DNA from: UBA11612 sp965228575
GTDB taxonomy: Bacteria > Pseudomonadota > Alphaproteobacteria > Rhodospirillales > Rhodospirillaceae
Assembly (NCBI GenBank): GCA_965228575.1
Contig: CBDDHW010000016.1
Location: 124,001 to 188,000, forward strand
DNA: 64,000 bases
Direction of reading: 5' to 3'
Made by a program: the position numbers and the translations under genes. Every line of letters starts with the position of its first letter. Within the stretch, counting starts at the first letter, position 1. Below, one piece after another: positions 54,057 through 62,170 of the stretch. A model generated the notes under the pieces. It was not told where the DNA came from. It searched no databases and saw nothing but the letters and a program-made list of their open reading frames with translations.

Positions 54057-55073
54057 TTAACCACGCTTACCGTTGAGAGCGCGAGCAACTTCCAAGGCCG
54101 CATACGTCAATATGGCCGAAGCTCCCGCGCGTTTGAATCCCACTAAGGCTTCAAGGAATGCCGCCGTCTGATCAAATGCACCTGCGGCGGCAGACCGCGC
54201 AATCATAGCGTATTCACCGCTCACTTGGTATGCGATCACCGGAACATCGACATGAGCTTTAACAGCAGCAATGACATCCAAGTACGGCATACCTGGCTTT
54301 ACCATTACAAGGTCCGCTCCTTCGGCAACATCAAAAGCCGCCTCACGCAGGCCCTCATTAACGTTAGCGAAATCCATTTGATAGGTATGTTTCCCCTTTA
54401 CACCTAGCGCGCTCTTCGATCCCACAGCATCGCGGAAAGGTCCGTAAAACGACGAGGCATATTTCACCGCATAGGACAAAATCATCGCGTTGACATAACC
54501 TTCCTTTTCGAAGGCCGTTCGAATTGCTCCCACACGTCCGTCCATCATGTCCGATGGCGCGACGACATCGCATCCCGCTCGCACGAGAGTTAGAGCTTGG
54601 CGAACCAAAACATCGACAGTTTGGTCATTTGCCACGTCGCCATCAACGATAAGTCCGTCATGGCCGTGTGTCGTATAAGGATCTAACGCGACATCACACA
54701 CAATACCAATATCTGGAACGGAGGACTTCAGCTCTTTCACAGCACGGCAAACGAGATTATCAGCGCTAAGAGCTTCTGTTCCGGATTCATCCTTTAAAGA
54801 CGGATCGATGACAGGAAAAATTGCAAGAGCAGGAACGCCTAAGTCATGAGCAACTTTTGCGGTCTTTACGATCTCGTCTATAGATAACCGAGCTACACCT
54901 GGCAGGCTGTCGATTTCCTCTCGCACTCCGCTTCCTTCAACCACAAATAGCGGAAGGATTAAATCGTCGGGGGTCAGAATAGTCTCACGAACCAGCCGCC
55001 GTCGCCAATCGGCCGCTCGTGTTCGACGCAATCGAGTTGCCGGATAAGAGCCTAAAATTTGCACGCTCATCAT
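54057..55073 (-). CDS. hemB: Delta-aminolevulinic acid dehydratase HemB, Mg type
   Basis: HemB condenses two 5-aminolevulinate molecules to porphobilinogen. The start is the ATG at 55073 (MMSVQILGSYPATRLRR); the frame extends upstream into the hemD gene. The protein has about 338 residues. The active-site Lys residues are in YAVKYASSFYGPFRDA and DLVMVKPGMPYLDVI. In the metal region, DVALDPYTTHGHDG replaces the Cys trio of zinc enzymes with Ala and two Asp, the magnesium or potassium type seen in many alphaproteobacteria. The gene overlaps hemD (ATGATG), so translation is coupled. HemB here does not compete for zinc at its catalytic site. Confidence 0.95.
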   Translation of the reverse strand: MMSVQILGSYPATRLRRTRAADWRRRLVRETILTPDDLILPLFVVEGSGVREEIDSLPGVARLSIDEIVKTAKVAHDLGVPALAIFPVIDPSLKDESGTEALSADNLVCRAVKELKSSVPDIGIVCDVALDPYTTHGHDGLIVDGDVANDQTVDVLVRQALTLVRAGCDVVAPSDMMDGRVGAIRTAFEKEGYVNAMILSYAVKYASSFYGPFRDAVGSKSALGVKGKHTYQMDFANVNEGLREAAFDVAEGADLVMVKPGMPYLDVIAAVKAHVDVPVIAYQVSGEYAMIARSAAAGAFDQTAAFLEALVGFKRAGASAILTYAALEVARALNGKRG

Positions 55074-55786
55074 TCCACTTTCGATATCAATCCAATGCGG
55101 TTGGCAACATCCCAAACCGTTGCAACCATAGCAGCTTGCGTAGGATGTGGCGCCACGGTCCGAGAGTGCCACGGACCCTCGCTGGTCGCAAATACATCGT
55201 CGCTTATACCCACGGCATGCAAATCAGTGCTCTCGCGAATTAAATGTGCCTGTAGAAACAAGTCCCCAGCAACAATCGCGCTTCGCTTAGAAAATAATGG
55301 AACAATGATCGTCGATTTTTCCTTGATCTTAGAAACAACCGAAGCGGGTAACGTGTCGACGGGCACCATTCGATAAACGACCTGACGCACAACTCGGTCT
55401 TGAAAAACCTGAGCTAAGTCTTTCGCCACATCCTGCGCTGACGCATATAAGCCCTTCTTAAATGGTTCCTTATGAAGGCAGCGCTCCATGTCCTCCGCAT
55501 CTTCACCGGTGCAAATAATGTCCTTAAAACCGGCCGCACGGGCAGCGTCTGCCGTTGCCTGGCCAACTACATAGACCTTCTTGTGCAGCCAATCTACAAG
55601 GCTCGGAAACTGCGAAAGCGCAATTTGACTCGTAAAAATAAGTGCGTCGAAAGAAGTGGGGTTCGGCAATGCATCACTCAATGCCTCGACCTCTAACACA
55701 GGGCTGTCGAGTATAGGCAAGCCTATCTCAGAGAATGCATCATGAAATCTCTCACGGTAAAATATGGGACGAGTATTTAAGATCAC
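55070..55786 (-). CDS. hemD: Uroporphyrinogen-III synthase HemD
   Basis: This 238-residue protein matches the variable HemD family: it starts MILNTRPIFYRERFHDAF, has the PTSFDALIFTSQIALSQFP segment with a Thr/Ser, and VYVVGQATADAARAAGF before the second domain. HemD closes the ring to uroporphyrinogen III, the branch point to heme, siroheme and cobalamin. It overlaps the hemB start and follows cysH by 67 bases. Family sequence identity is low in general, so the call also rests on position. Confidence 0.8.
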   Translation of the reverse strand: MILNTRPIFYRERFHDAFSEIGLPILDSPVLEVEALSDALPNPTSFDALIFTSQIALSQFPSLVDWLHKKVYVVGQATADAARAAGFKDIICTGEDAEDMERCLHKEPFKKGLYASAQDVAKDLAQVFQDRVVRQVVYRMVPVDTLPASVVSKIKEKSTIIVPLFSKRSAIVAGDLFLQAHLIRESTDLHAVGISDDVFATSEGPWHSRTVAPHPTQAAMVATVWDVANRIGLISKVE

Positions 55787-55853
55787 GGCGCAACCTGCAA
55801 AAAAGGTCTGAGACGAGCACGCACCCCAGTATCGCAGATGAGCGGCGCCCCAT

Positions 55854-56576
55854 TTACGCCGTTAGTTTAGCAAGCACCTGACCGGCTGGCATGTGAATAC
55901 CGCATTCAGTTTTGTCCGCTTCACGCCATCTTCCGGCACGAGCATCCTCACCAGGAGCGACTTTATCCGTGCATGGAATACAGCCGATACTGAGATAACC
56001 CTCGGCCTCCAAGGGGTGCCGTGGCAGGCCATGTCGTTCGAAGTACGCATCGATGTCCGCTTTTTCCCAGTGGGCTAACGGGTTAATCTTGAATCTGCCA
56101 TCCGCGGCCTCAAAAACTGAAAGGTTTGCTCGCGCTCCGGACTGAAATGCCTTTCGTCCGGTAAACCAAGCATCAAACGGCTTTAGAGCCCTTTGTAATG
56201 GCTCGACTTTGCGAATTGCACAGCATGCATCGGGATTTTGCGACCAGAGAACACCGCGCGGGTCACGAGCGGCTAAAAGTTCTGGGTTAGGCAGTATTGA
56301 ATTAACGCCTGTAAGCCCCAACTGGTCGATTAAATCGTCTCTATATCGCTTCGTTTCACCGAATAATTTGCCTGTGTCCAGAAAAACAACCGGTGTGGTT
56401 GGGTCGGCCAAAGAAAGCATGTGCAATAGCACGGCGGATTCCGTTCCAAATGATGATACCAGCGCGATACGCTTTGGAAACTCTTTCTGAATCAGAGCGC
56501 GAACAATATCTGTCGGGTCGGCTCTATCGTAACGTTTATTCAGTTCGGCAATGCGATCAGACACTTCAGGAATCAT
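55854..56576 (-). CDS. cysH: CysH, APS-reductase type with [4Fe-4S] cysteines
   Basis: CysH reduces activated sulfate (APS or PAPS) to sulfite. The 240-residue protein has SSFGTESAVLLHM (P-loop-like, about 41-53), and the catalytic Cys225 in the C-terminal ECGIHMP motif. Cys118-Cys119 and Cys199-x-x-Cys202 form the pattern of the [4Fe-4S] cluster found in APS-specific reductases of plants, rhizobia and Pseudomonas. APS would therefore be the expected substrate, although a CysC kinase that makes PAPS is encoded downstream. It overlaps the DUF934 gene by four bases (ATGA). Confidence 0.93.
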   Translation of the reverse strand: MIPEVSDRIAELNKRYDRADPTDIVRALIQKEFPKRIALVSSFGTESAVLLHMLSLADPTTPVVFLDTGKLFGETKRYRDDLIDQLGLTGVNSILPNPELLAARDPRGVLWSQNPDACCAIRKVEPLQRALKPFDAWFTGRKAFQSGARANLSVFEAADGRFKINPLAHWEKADIDAYFERHGLPRHPLEAEGYLSIGCIPCTDKVAPGEDARAGRWREADKTECGIHMPAGQVLAKLTA

Positions 56577-57094
56577 GCGTTGCCCCCTTCTCGCTTCTCG
56601 CAGCCCGCATTTCTATGGCGCAAGTCGATAACAGAGTGTGTTTTATCGCTCGCCCGCTGATACCAAACAGAATATGCGTCGATCGTTCGTTTAAATGTTT
56701 CAATCGAAACGTTGTCATCAAGATCAAAACTGGTGAAACCGCACCGCAACAGAAATAAAACTTGGTCGGAAATGAATGGCCCCGCCGCCCTCAAGTCCTT
56801 CTCATATCCATAACGTTCACGCAGAAGGCGCCCCAGTGAAAACGGGCGTCCATCCTTCATTGTGTCAAAGCGGACAACGATAAGATCCAATTGTGATAAA
56901 AAAGGCTTCAGGTCCTCAAGCTCTACATCCCCCTGCACTTCAACACCCACCTTATCTGCCTCGGCAAATAAACTGTTGTGTTCACTTTTAAGGCGTTCAA
57001 ACGAGACAATTATCCATGCGCCAGCTGCCGGCAGCGATTCATCGGGCGTCTCAATCCAATTGTCATCTATGAATCCGTTTCGGTCAGCGATCGG
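56573..57094 (-). CDS. DUF934 protein of the sulfite-reductase operon
   Basis: I start at the ATG at 57094 (MPIADRNGFIDDNWIETPDE); the longer frame to 57124 goes back into the sulfite-reductase gene. The roughly 173-residue protein has DLIVVRFDTMKDGRPFSLGR, then RYGYEKDLRAAGPFISDQVL and LRCGFTSFDLDD, the DUF934 (CysX-like oxidoreductase-associated) pattern. Proteins of this kind accompany sulfite reductase in many proteobacteria and are needed for sulfite reduction in some; the mechanism is unclear. It overlaps cysI by 11 bases and cysH by four bases. Confidence 0.9.
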   Translation of the reverse strand, partial: PIADRNGFIDDNWIETPDESLPAAGAWIIVSFERLKSEHNSLFAEADKVGVEVQGDVELEDLKPFLSQLDLIVVRFDTMKDGRPFSLGRLLRERYGYEKDLRAAGPFISDQVLFLLRCGFTSFDLDDNVSIETFKRTIDAYSVWYQRASDKTHSVIDLRHRNAGCEKREGGNA

Positions 57095-58739
57095 CATAAA
57101 TTCGCTCCTTAAAGGGCGCCGCACCTACACGTCGATATGTCTCGATGAAAATTTCGCTCGGTTCGCGTAAGTCTAAGTAGGTGCCAACAATATTTTCGAT
57201 TACGTCGACAACTTCGTCGGCCGTGAAACCGGGGCCTATGAGCTTGCCAATTGTGGCGGTCTCATCCGCCGCACCACCGAGTGTGATCTGATAAAGCTCC
57301 TCGCCGTTCCGATCTACTCCAAGAATACCAATATGGCCCGCGTGGTGATGACCACATGCGTTGATACATCCTGAAATTTTTATCTGAAGCGGACCTACGT
57401 CGTACTGCCTGTCTAAATCTTTGAATCTCTCACTTATGCGTTGAGAGATAGGTATAGATCTGGCGTTTGCCAGGGAGCAGTAGTCCAGGCCAGGACAGGC
57501 TATAATATCAGAAACCAATCCGACATTTGCCGTGGATAAACCAATCTTGTCCAACTGCTGCCAAAGGTCGAACAAATCAGCCTTCTTAACATTTGCAAGG
57601 ATCAGATTTTGAATATGAGTCACACGCACTTCACTGAAGCTATATCTCTCTGCGAGATCTGCAACGCTTTCCATTTGCTCGGACGTTGCATCACCAGGTA
57701 TGCCGCCAATGGGCTTTAAGGATAGCGTTACCGCTGCGTAACCCGGCACCTTGTGAGGGTGAACATTGGTCTCGACCCAGCGTGCAAAAGCAGCGGACTC
57801 CGCCTTTGCTCTCTCTAAGTCAGCTACCGGCTCTTCAATACGTTCGTACGCCGGTGGTGCAAAAAAAGCTCTGATCCGTGCTTCTTCCTCTTCGGGCAAG
57901 TTTATTCCCGAGTCCCTGATTTGCTCCCACTCCTCTTCGACCTGACGGGTAAATTCTTCAGGGCCAAGGTCTCGAACGAGAATCTTGATACGAGCTTTGT
58001 ATATGTTGTCACGTCGACCGTAGCGATTGTAAACGCGCATAATCGCTTCCAGATAAGAGAGCAGCTGATTCTTTTCCAGAAATGGGCGTACTAGGCTCGC
58101 AATAACTGGTGTGCGGCCCATACCTCCCCCAACGTAAATGCGATAACCGATTTTGCCGCCATCGCCTTTCACAATCTGGATGCCAATGTCATGCCATTGA
58201 ACCGCAGCTCGATCATGAGGGGAGCCAGTGACAGCGATCTTGAATTTTCGGGGTAAGAACGAGAATTCAGGGTGGAAAGTCGACCACTGCCGCAGAATTT
58301 CCGAAACGATCCTTGGGTCCTCCAGCTCGTCTAACGCTACACCGGCAAAGTGATCAGCGGTGACGTTACGGATACAATTTCCGGACGTTTGAATGCCATG
58401 CATTTCCACTTCGGCCAACTCGTCGAGTAAATCTGGCATTTGTTCGAGTTTGATCCAGTTGTACTGAATGTTTTGTCGCGTGGTGAAATGTCCGTAGCCC
58501 CGATCATACTTACGAGCTATATCGCCAAGTTTGCGCAACTGTTTAGCTGATAAGGTTCCGTAAGGAACTGCCACACGCAGCATGTAGGCATGCAACTGCA
58601 GGTAAAGCCCGTTCATTAAGCGAAGAGGGCGAAATTGTTCCTCCGACAGCTCTCCGGTCAAGCGCCGCTGAACTTGGTCACGGAAATTTGCCGTTCGTTC
58701 TCGCACGATTGTGTGATCAAAATTATCGTATGCGTACAT
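57084..58739 (-). CDS. cysI: Assimilatory sulfite reductase hemoprotein (CysI/NirA-type)
   Basis: This enzyme reduces sulfite to sulfide using siroheme and a [4Fe-4S] cluster. The 551-residue protein has the two nitrite/sulfite reductase ferredoxin-like repeats and both siroheme domains. The cluster cysteines are in ACPGLDYCSLANA and SGCINACGHHHAGHIG. The siroheme-binding arginines are expected in the IRNVTADHFAG region. No CysJ flavoprotein follows, so electrons probably come from ferredoxin. It is flanked by the DUF2849 and DUF934 genes, as is typical in alphaproteobacteria. Confidence 0.93.
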   Translation of the reverse strand: MYAYDNFDHTIVRERTANFRDQVQRRLTGELSEEQFRPLRLMNGLYLQLHAYMLRVAVPYGTLSAKQLRKLGDIARKYDRGYGHFTTRQNIQYNWIKLEQMPDLLDELAEVEMHGIQTSGNCIRNVTADHFAGVALDELEDPRIVSEILRQWSTFHPEFSFLPRKFKIAVTGSPHDRAAVQWHDIGIQIVKGDGGKIGYRIYVGGGMGRTPVIASLVRPFLEKNQLLSYLEAIMRVYNRYGRRDNIYKARIKILVRDLGPEEFTRQVEEEWEQIRDSGINLPEEEEARIRAFFAPPAYERIEEPVADLERAKAESAAFARWVETNVHPHKVPGYAAVTLSLKPIGGIPGDATSEQMESVADLAERYSFSEVRVTHIQNLILANVKKADLFDLWQQLDKIGLSTANVGLVSDIIACPGLDYCSLANARSIPISQRISERFKDLDRQYDVGPLQIKISGCINACGHHHAGHIGILGVDRNGEELYQITLGGAADETATIGKLIGPGFTADEVVDVIENIVGTYLDLREPSEIFIETYRRVGAAPFKERIYADR

Positions 58740-58747
58740 TGTGCAAC

Positions 58748-59065
58748 CTAACTCGCCGAAGATATCGGCTTATTCAAATCCGGGCGGACCGTTGGACCGG
58801 TTGCACGGATAAATTCCCTTAACTTTGCGGGGTGGACTTCTCCATTCTCCTTTACATCGACAATCGCCACATCGATCACCGCATTCGAACCAAAAGCCTG
58901 CGTCCCCGCTTTTTCCAAGGTCTCTATTGCTTCCGGCGATGTCGCGATCAAAGCGTCGGCCACATAAGACGACCACGTCCCCGATGCGGTGTAATAAACC
59001 GTGCCGCCATGCAAGAGATTATTGGCCGTTAAAATTTTCGGCAGGTGTTGTTTGTTTTTCGCCAT
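58748..59065 (-). CDS. DUF2849 protein
   Basis: This 105-residue cytoplasmic protein has the DUF2849 pattern ILTANNLLHGGTVYYTASGT, with a WSSYVADAL helix and a C-terminal KLREFIRATGP segment. DUF2849 genes sit directly between cobA and the sulfite-reductase gene in alphaproteobacterial sulfate operons; the family has no assigned activity. It overlaps cobA by one base and precedes cysI by 8 bases. A role in assembly or regulation of the siroheme enzyme is inferred only from the conserved position. Confidence 0.9.
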   Translation of the reverse strand: MAKNKQHLPKILTANNLLHGGTVYYTASGTWSSYVADALIATSPEAIETLEKAGTQAFGSNAVIDVAIVDVKENGEVHPAKLREFIRATGPTVRPDLNKPISSAS

Positions 59066-59919
59066 TAAGCGACGCCTTCGTTGATATTCACCGCAAGAGA
59101 CCGACGTGTGTACTCAGATAGTTCACTCTCCGCCGCCGAATAGGTGAGAACGACTTCTCCTACAATGAACAGAGCGGGACTTTGAACATTTTCACGAATG
59201 ACTGCGGCAGGCAGGTCGTCGATGGTCGTCGTAATAATACGCTGCGTCGGACGAGACGCGTGCTCAACGATAGCCACGGGCCAGCTTTTGTCGATGCCAT
59301 CTGATAGCAACGCCTGCCTTAAGTCAGGTGCTTTGCATAACCCCATATACACAACCATCGTCCGCCCTGGCCCGGCCAAACCCTTTAACTGGGCGAGAGC
59401 TCCTTTGCGGCGGGTCGCGGTAACAAATGTAACCCGGGATGCATAGTCGCGGTGGGTCAGAGAAATTTTCATGGCCGCAGCGGAGGCGGATGCCGCAGTT
59501 ACACCGGGGATTACATCAACAGGAACGTTAGCATTGCGCAGTGCGTCTATTTCTTCAGCGCTACGCCCAAAAACCATTGGGTCGCCACCTTTAAGACGAA
59601 CCACCTTGCTACCCGCATAGGCCGCCGCTAAGAGCTGCTTAATAATATCTTCTTGCGTAATGACCGCCCTGTGGTGGGGTTTTCCAACATAGATGCACCG
59701 CGCATGAGATGGGAGGACGTCGACAATTTCCGGCGATACTAAATCGTCGAAAAAAACAACATCGGCGGATTGCAGTGCGGCATACCCTTTGCGCGTTAGC
59801 AACTCGGGGTCTCCTGGTCCGGCACCGACGAGAGACACGGCGCCCACTCTCGCGACCTTGTCGTTGCTGGTAAGATGAAAATAGCGCTCTGGACCGCTCA
59901 CGTCAGAGTCCTCATTCAA
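59065..59919 (-). CDS. cobA: Uroporphyrinogen-III C-methyltransferase CobA/SUMT
   Basis: SUMT adds two methyl groups to uroporphyrinogen III to make precorrin-2, the precursor of siroheme. The 284-residue protein has the family start VSLVGAGPGDPELLTRKG, the SAM-binding LKGGDPMVFGRSAEEIDALR and VIPGVTAASASAAAM, and the AIVEHASRPTQRI segment near the end. About 18 residues precede the core, with ATG at 59919. It is the first gene of the operon that continues through cysI and cysH to hemB. Its promoter lies in the 59.9-60.2 kb gap. Confidence 0.94.
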   Translation of the reverse strand: MNEDSDVSGPERYFHLTSNDKVARVGAVSLVGAGPGDPELLTRKGYAALQSADVVFFDDLVSPEIVDVLPSHARCIYVGKPHHRAVITQEDIIKQLLAAAYAGSKVVRLKGGDPMVFGRSAEEIDALRNANVPVDVIPGVTAASASAAAMKISLTHRDYASRVTFVTATRRKGALAQLKGLAGPGRTMVVYMGLCKAPDLRQALLSDGIDKSWPVAIVEHASRPTQRIITTTIDDLPAAVIRENVQSPALFIVGEVVLTYSAAESELSEYTRRSLAVNINEGVA

Positions 59920-60238
59920 AGATGCAATTAAATTAGGCGGCTCTAAATAGCCGCTTTCACGTTGGCTGGGCTTACTCCCGACGAAGTGATAATCGAAACA
60001 ATCTTCTGTGTTAGCGGTGTAAAAGGGACATATGTGGCAATATGTACCTACCTAACGGCCTTTGGGTAGGAATTTTTCCTACTTTGTGGCTATGACATAA
60101 TTTGTCTGGGTTCGGGCCTACCGACAGTGCCATATAGGGTTGAGCACACTCTAAGTCATTGGTTCCTTTCCACGCCCTGGCGTTGACCAAGCCAACCTTT
60201 CATGATTGAAGGTCAACTCACACTCCTGGAGGGTTTTC
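59920..60238. other. Divergent promoter region between cobA and the SDR gene
   Basis: This stretch of about 320 bases holds the promoters of the sulfate operon (minus) and the SDR gene (plus). It includes the dyad at 60066-60082 and, partly overlapping it, a second pairing of CCTACC (60047-60052) with GGTAGG (60065-60070). A ribosome-binding site GGAGGG lies at 60228-60233. I see no gene inside. Confidence 0.6.
60066..60082. promoter_or_regulatory. 17-bp dyad operator candidate at the sulfate operon
   Basis: GTAGGAA-TTT-TTCCTAC is a perfect 7-bp inverted repeat around three bases. The site is 147 bases from the cobA start and 157 bases from the SDR start. TAGGAATT-type dyads are used by some Rrf2-family sulfur regulators, so a link to cysteine metabolism is possible, but no such regulator gene is adjacent and the assignment is speculative. 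Confidence 0.5.
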
Positions 60239-60994
60239 ATGAATTTGTCAGGGATTTCAGCTGTCATAACCGGCGGCGCCTCAGGGCTAGGCGCGGCAAC
60301 CGCCCGCCATATTGCTGCACTTGGTGCCAAAGTCGCCTTAGTCGACATTAATGCAGATAATTGCGCTTCCGTTGCCGAGGAAATCGGGGGGCTGGCTCTA
60401 TCTTGTGATGTATCAGACGCGGCATCCGCAGAAAAGGCGCTGGCCGACGCCAAAGAAAAACATGGCGTAGCTCGCCTTCTCGTAAATTGCGCTGGCATCG
60501 CACCGGCAGCAAAAGTCGTCGGCAAGAAGGGCCCCCACGATCTAGAGCTTTACCGTAAAGTGATCGAGGTCAACCTCGTTGGCTCATTCAATATGCTGCG
60601 GTTGGCCGCGGCAGATATGATGACACTAGACCCAATGGAAGATGACGAACGCGGCCTGATCATCAACACCGCGTCCATTGCTGGATATGAAGGACAAATC
60701 GGTCAGGCTGCTTATGCATCATCGAAGGGTGGTGTCATTGGGTTGACACTCCCAGCATCGCGTGAACTGGCAAGGTCAGGCATTCGCGTCGTGAGCATCG
60801 CGCCGGGTTTGATCGAAACACCGATGTTCGTGAATTTGCCGCCCGCTGCGGTAGAAAGCCTTGTTGCCTCGACTGTCTTCCCAAAACGTCTCGGAAAGCC
60901 GGAAGAATACGCGAAACTCGTTCAACACATTTCAGAAAACGTGTTGATCAACGGCGCCACGATACGAATGGATGGCTCAATCCGCATGAATTAG
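60239..60994 (+). CDS. Short-chain dehydrogenase (3-hydroxyacyl-CoA type 2-like)
   Basis: I start at the ATG at 60239 (MNLSGISAVITGGASGLGAA) behind GGAGGG. The roughly 251-residue enzyme has the NAD-binding TGGASGLGAATARHIA, Asp in ALVDINADN selecting NAD, NCAGIAPA, catalytic Ser in NTASIAGYEG and the YASSKGG Tyr-Lys pair. The long insert and PGLIETPMFVNLPP region resemble 3-hydroxyacyl-CoA dehydrogenase type 2 (fatty-acid and branched-chain oxidation). It lies between the two sulfur clusters without an obvious link to them. Confidence 0.92.
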   Translation: MNLSGISAVITGGASGLGAATARHIAALGAKVALVDINADNCASVAEEIGGLALSCDVSDAASAEKALADAKEKHGVARLLVNCAGIAPAAKVVGKKGPHDLELYRKVIEVNLVGSFNMLRLAAADMMTLDPMEDDERGLIINTASIAGYEGQIGQAAYASSKGGVIGLTLPASRELARSGIRVVSIAPGLIETPMFVNLPPAAVESLVASTVFPKRLGKPEEYAKLVQHISENVLINGATIRMDGSIRMN

Positions 60995-61091
60995 CGGACT
61001 CGCCCACTCGTCCTTTGGATATTTCTTCTCTCGCGGGCACAAGAAGCAAATAATGCTCCCCTGGTAAACCGTTCTAGGCACACGTTTTTAC

Positions 61092-61155
61092 ATTGCTCGA
61101 ACGAAGCGGGCTTTTTTTAGAATAGGCGCTTCGCGATTTTGCCCGGTCGAGCAAT
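61092..61155. repeat. Nested inverted repeats in the cysD leader region
   Basis: ATTGCTCGA (61092-61100) is mirrored by TCGAGCAAT (61147-61155). Inside them, CGAAGCG (61102-61108) pairs with CGCTTCG (61127-61133) around an 18-base T-rich loop. The outer and inner stems can form together as one long interrupted hairpin. It is 112 bases before the cysD start. It does not end in a T run, so it is not a plain terminator. Confidence 0.6.
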
Positions 61156-61267
61156 AATATCTGCGCATCGACGCCAACTGCCTGGCCGCTTGAAAAGACC
61201 TGGGCGACGGATTCAGGTGCTCCGCATCGCGCATGCCACATATGATCGTTCAAAGTAGCTGTTACCC

Positions 61268-62170
61268 ATGAAGAGCCTCAATAATCTCCAACGCCTGGAA
61301 GCGGAAAGTATCCACATCATCCGAGAGGTCGTCGCCGAATGCGAAAACCCCGTTATGATGTACTCGATCGGCAAGGACAGCGCTGTCATGCTCCACCTAG
61401 CAATGAAGGCGTTTTATCCTGCTAAACCGCCATTCCCCCTACTTCACGTGGACACAAAGTGGAAGTTCCGGGAAATGATCGCATTCCGCGATCAACTCGC
61501 AAAGGATTTGGGTCTCAACCTTATTGTACACACCAATGAGGAGGGGCGTGCACAAGGCATCGGGCCCTTCACCCACGGCTCGGCGGTCCATACAGACATC
61601 ATGAAAACACAAGCCCTAAAGCAAGCCCTGGATAGAGGAAAATTCGACGCTGCTTTTGGAGGCGCACGCCGCGATGAGGAAAAATCACGAGCAAAGGAGC
61701 GCGTTTTTTCTTTCCGCTCGATTCAGCACCGCTGGGACCCCAAGCAGCAGCGGCCAGAGTTGTGGCGCCTATATAACGCTCGCAAAAACAATAATGAAAG
61801 TATCCGCGTTTTTCCCCTGTCTAATTGGACCGAGCTGGATGTGTGGCAGTACATTTACCTAGAGCACATACCAATCGTTCCGCTGTATTTTGCCGCGGAA
61901 CGCCCGGTTGTTACGCGGGATGGCACGCTAATCATGGTCGATGATGATCGTATGCCCCTGGAACCAAACGAAACACCTGTCCTTAAAAAGGTAAGATTTC
62001 GCACGCTGGGGTGCTACCCGTTGACCGGCGCGATCGAGAGCGAGGCGGACACCCTTCCTGCAATTATACAGGAAATGCTTCTCGCTAAGAGTTCAGAGCG
62101 TCAAGGCCGCGTAATTGACCACGATGCGACAGCGTCCATGGAAAAGAAAAAGCAGGAAGGCTATTTCTGA
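61268..62170 (+). CDS. cysD: Sulfate adenylyltransferase small subunit CysD
   Basis: CysD is the catalytic subunit that makes APS from sulfate and ATP, driven by GTP hydrolysis in CysN. The 300-residue protein has the ATP-pyrophosphatase motif VMMYSIGKDSAVMLHL, HVDTKWKFREM, an AFGGARRDEEKSRAKER loop and the WTELDVWQYIYLEHI region. The stop codon overlaps the cysNC start (TGATG), so both subunits are translated together. A plain promoter is expected in the 273-base gap upstream, which holds nested inverted repeats. Confidence 0.96.
   Translation: MKSLNNLQRLEAESIHIIREVVAECENPVMMYSIGKDSAVMLHLAMKAFYPAKPPFPLLHVDTKWKFREMIAFRDQLAKDLGLNLIVHTNEEGRAQGIGPFTHGSAVHTDIMKTQALKQALDRGKFDAAFGGARRDEEKSRAKERVFSFRSIQHRWDPKQQRPELWRLYNARKNNNESIRVFPLSNWTELDVWQYIYLEHIPIVPLYFAAERPVVTRDGTLIMVDDDRMPLEPNETPVLKKVRFRTLGCYPLTGAIESEADTLPAIIQEMLLAKSSERQGRVIDHDATASMEKKKQEGYF

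Noticed and set aside
61000..61267. Known riboswitch before cysD
   Set aside because: I looked for SAM-II-like and similar conserved cores and found none; only the nested inverted repeats remain.
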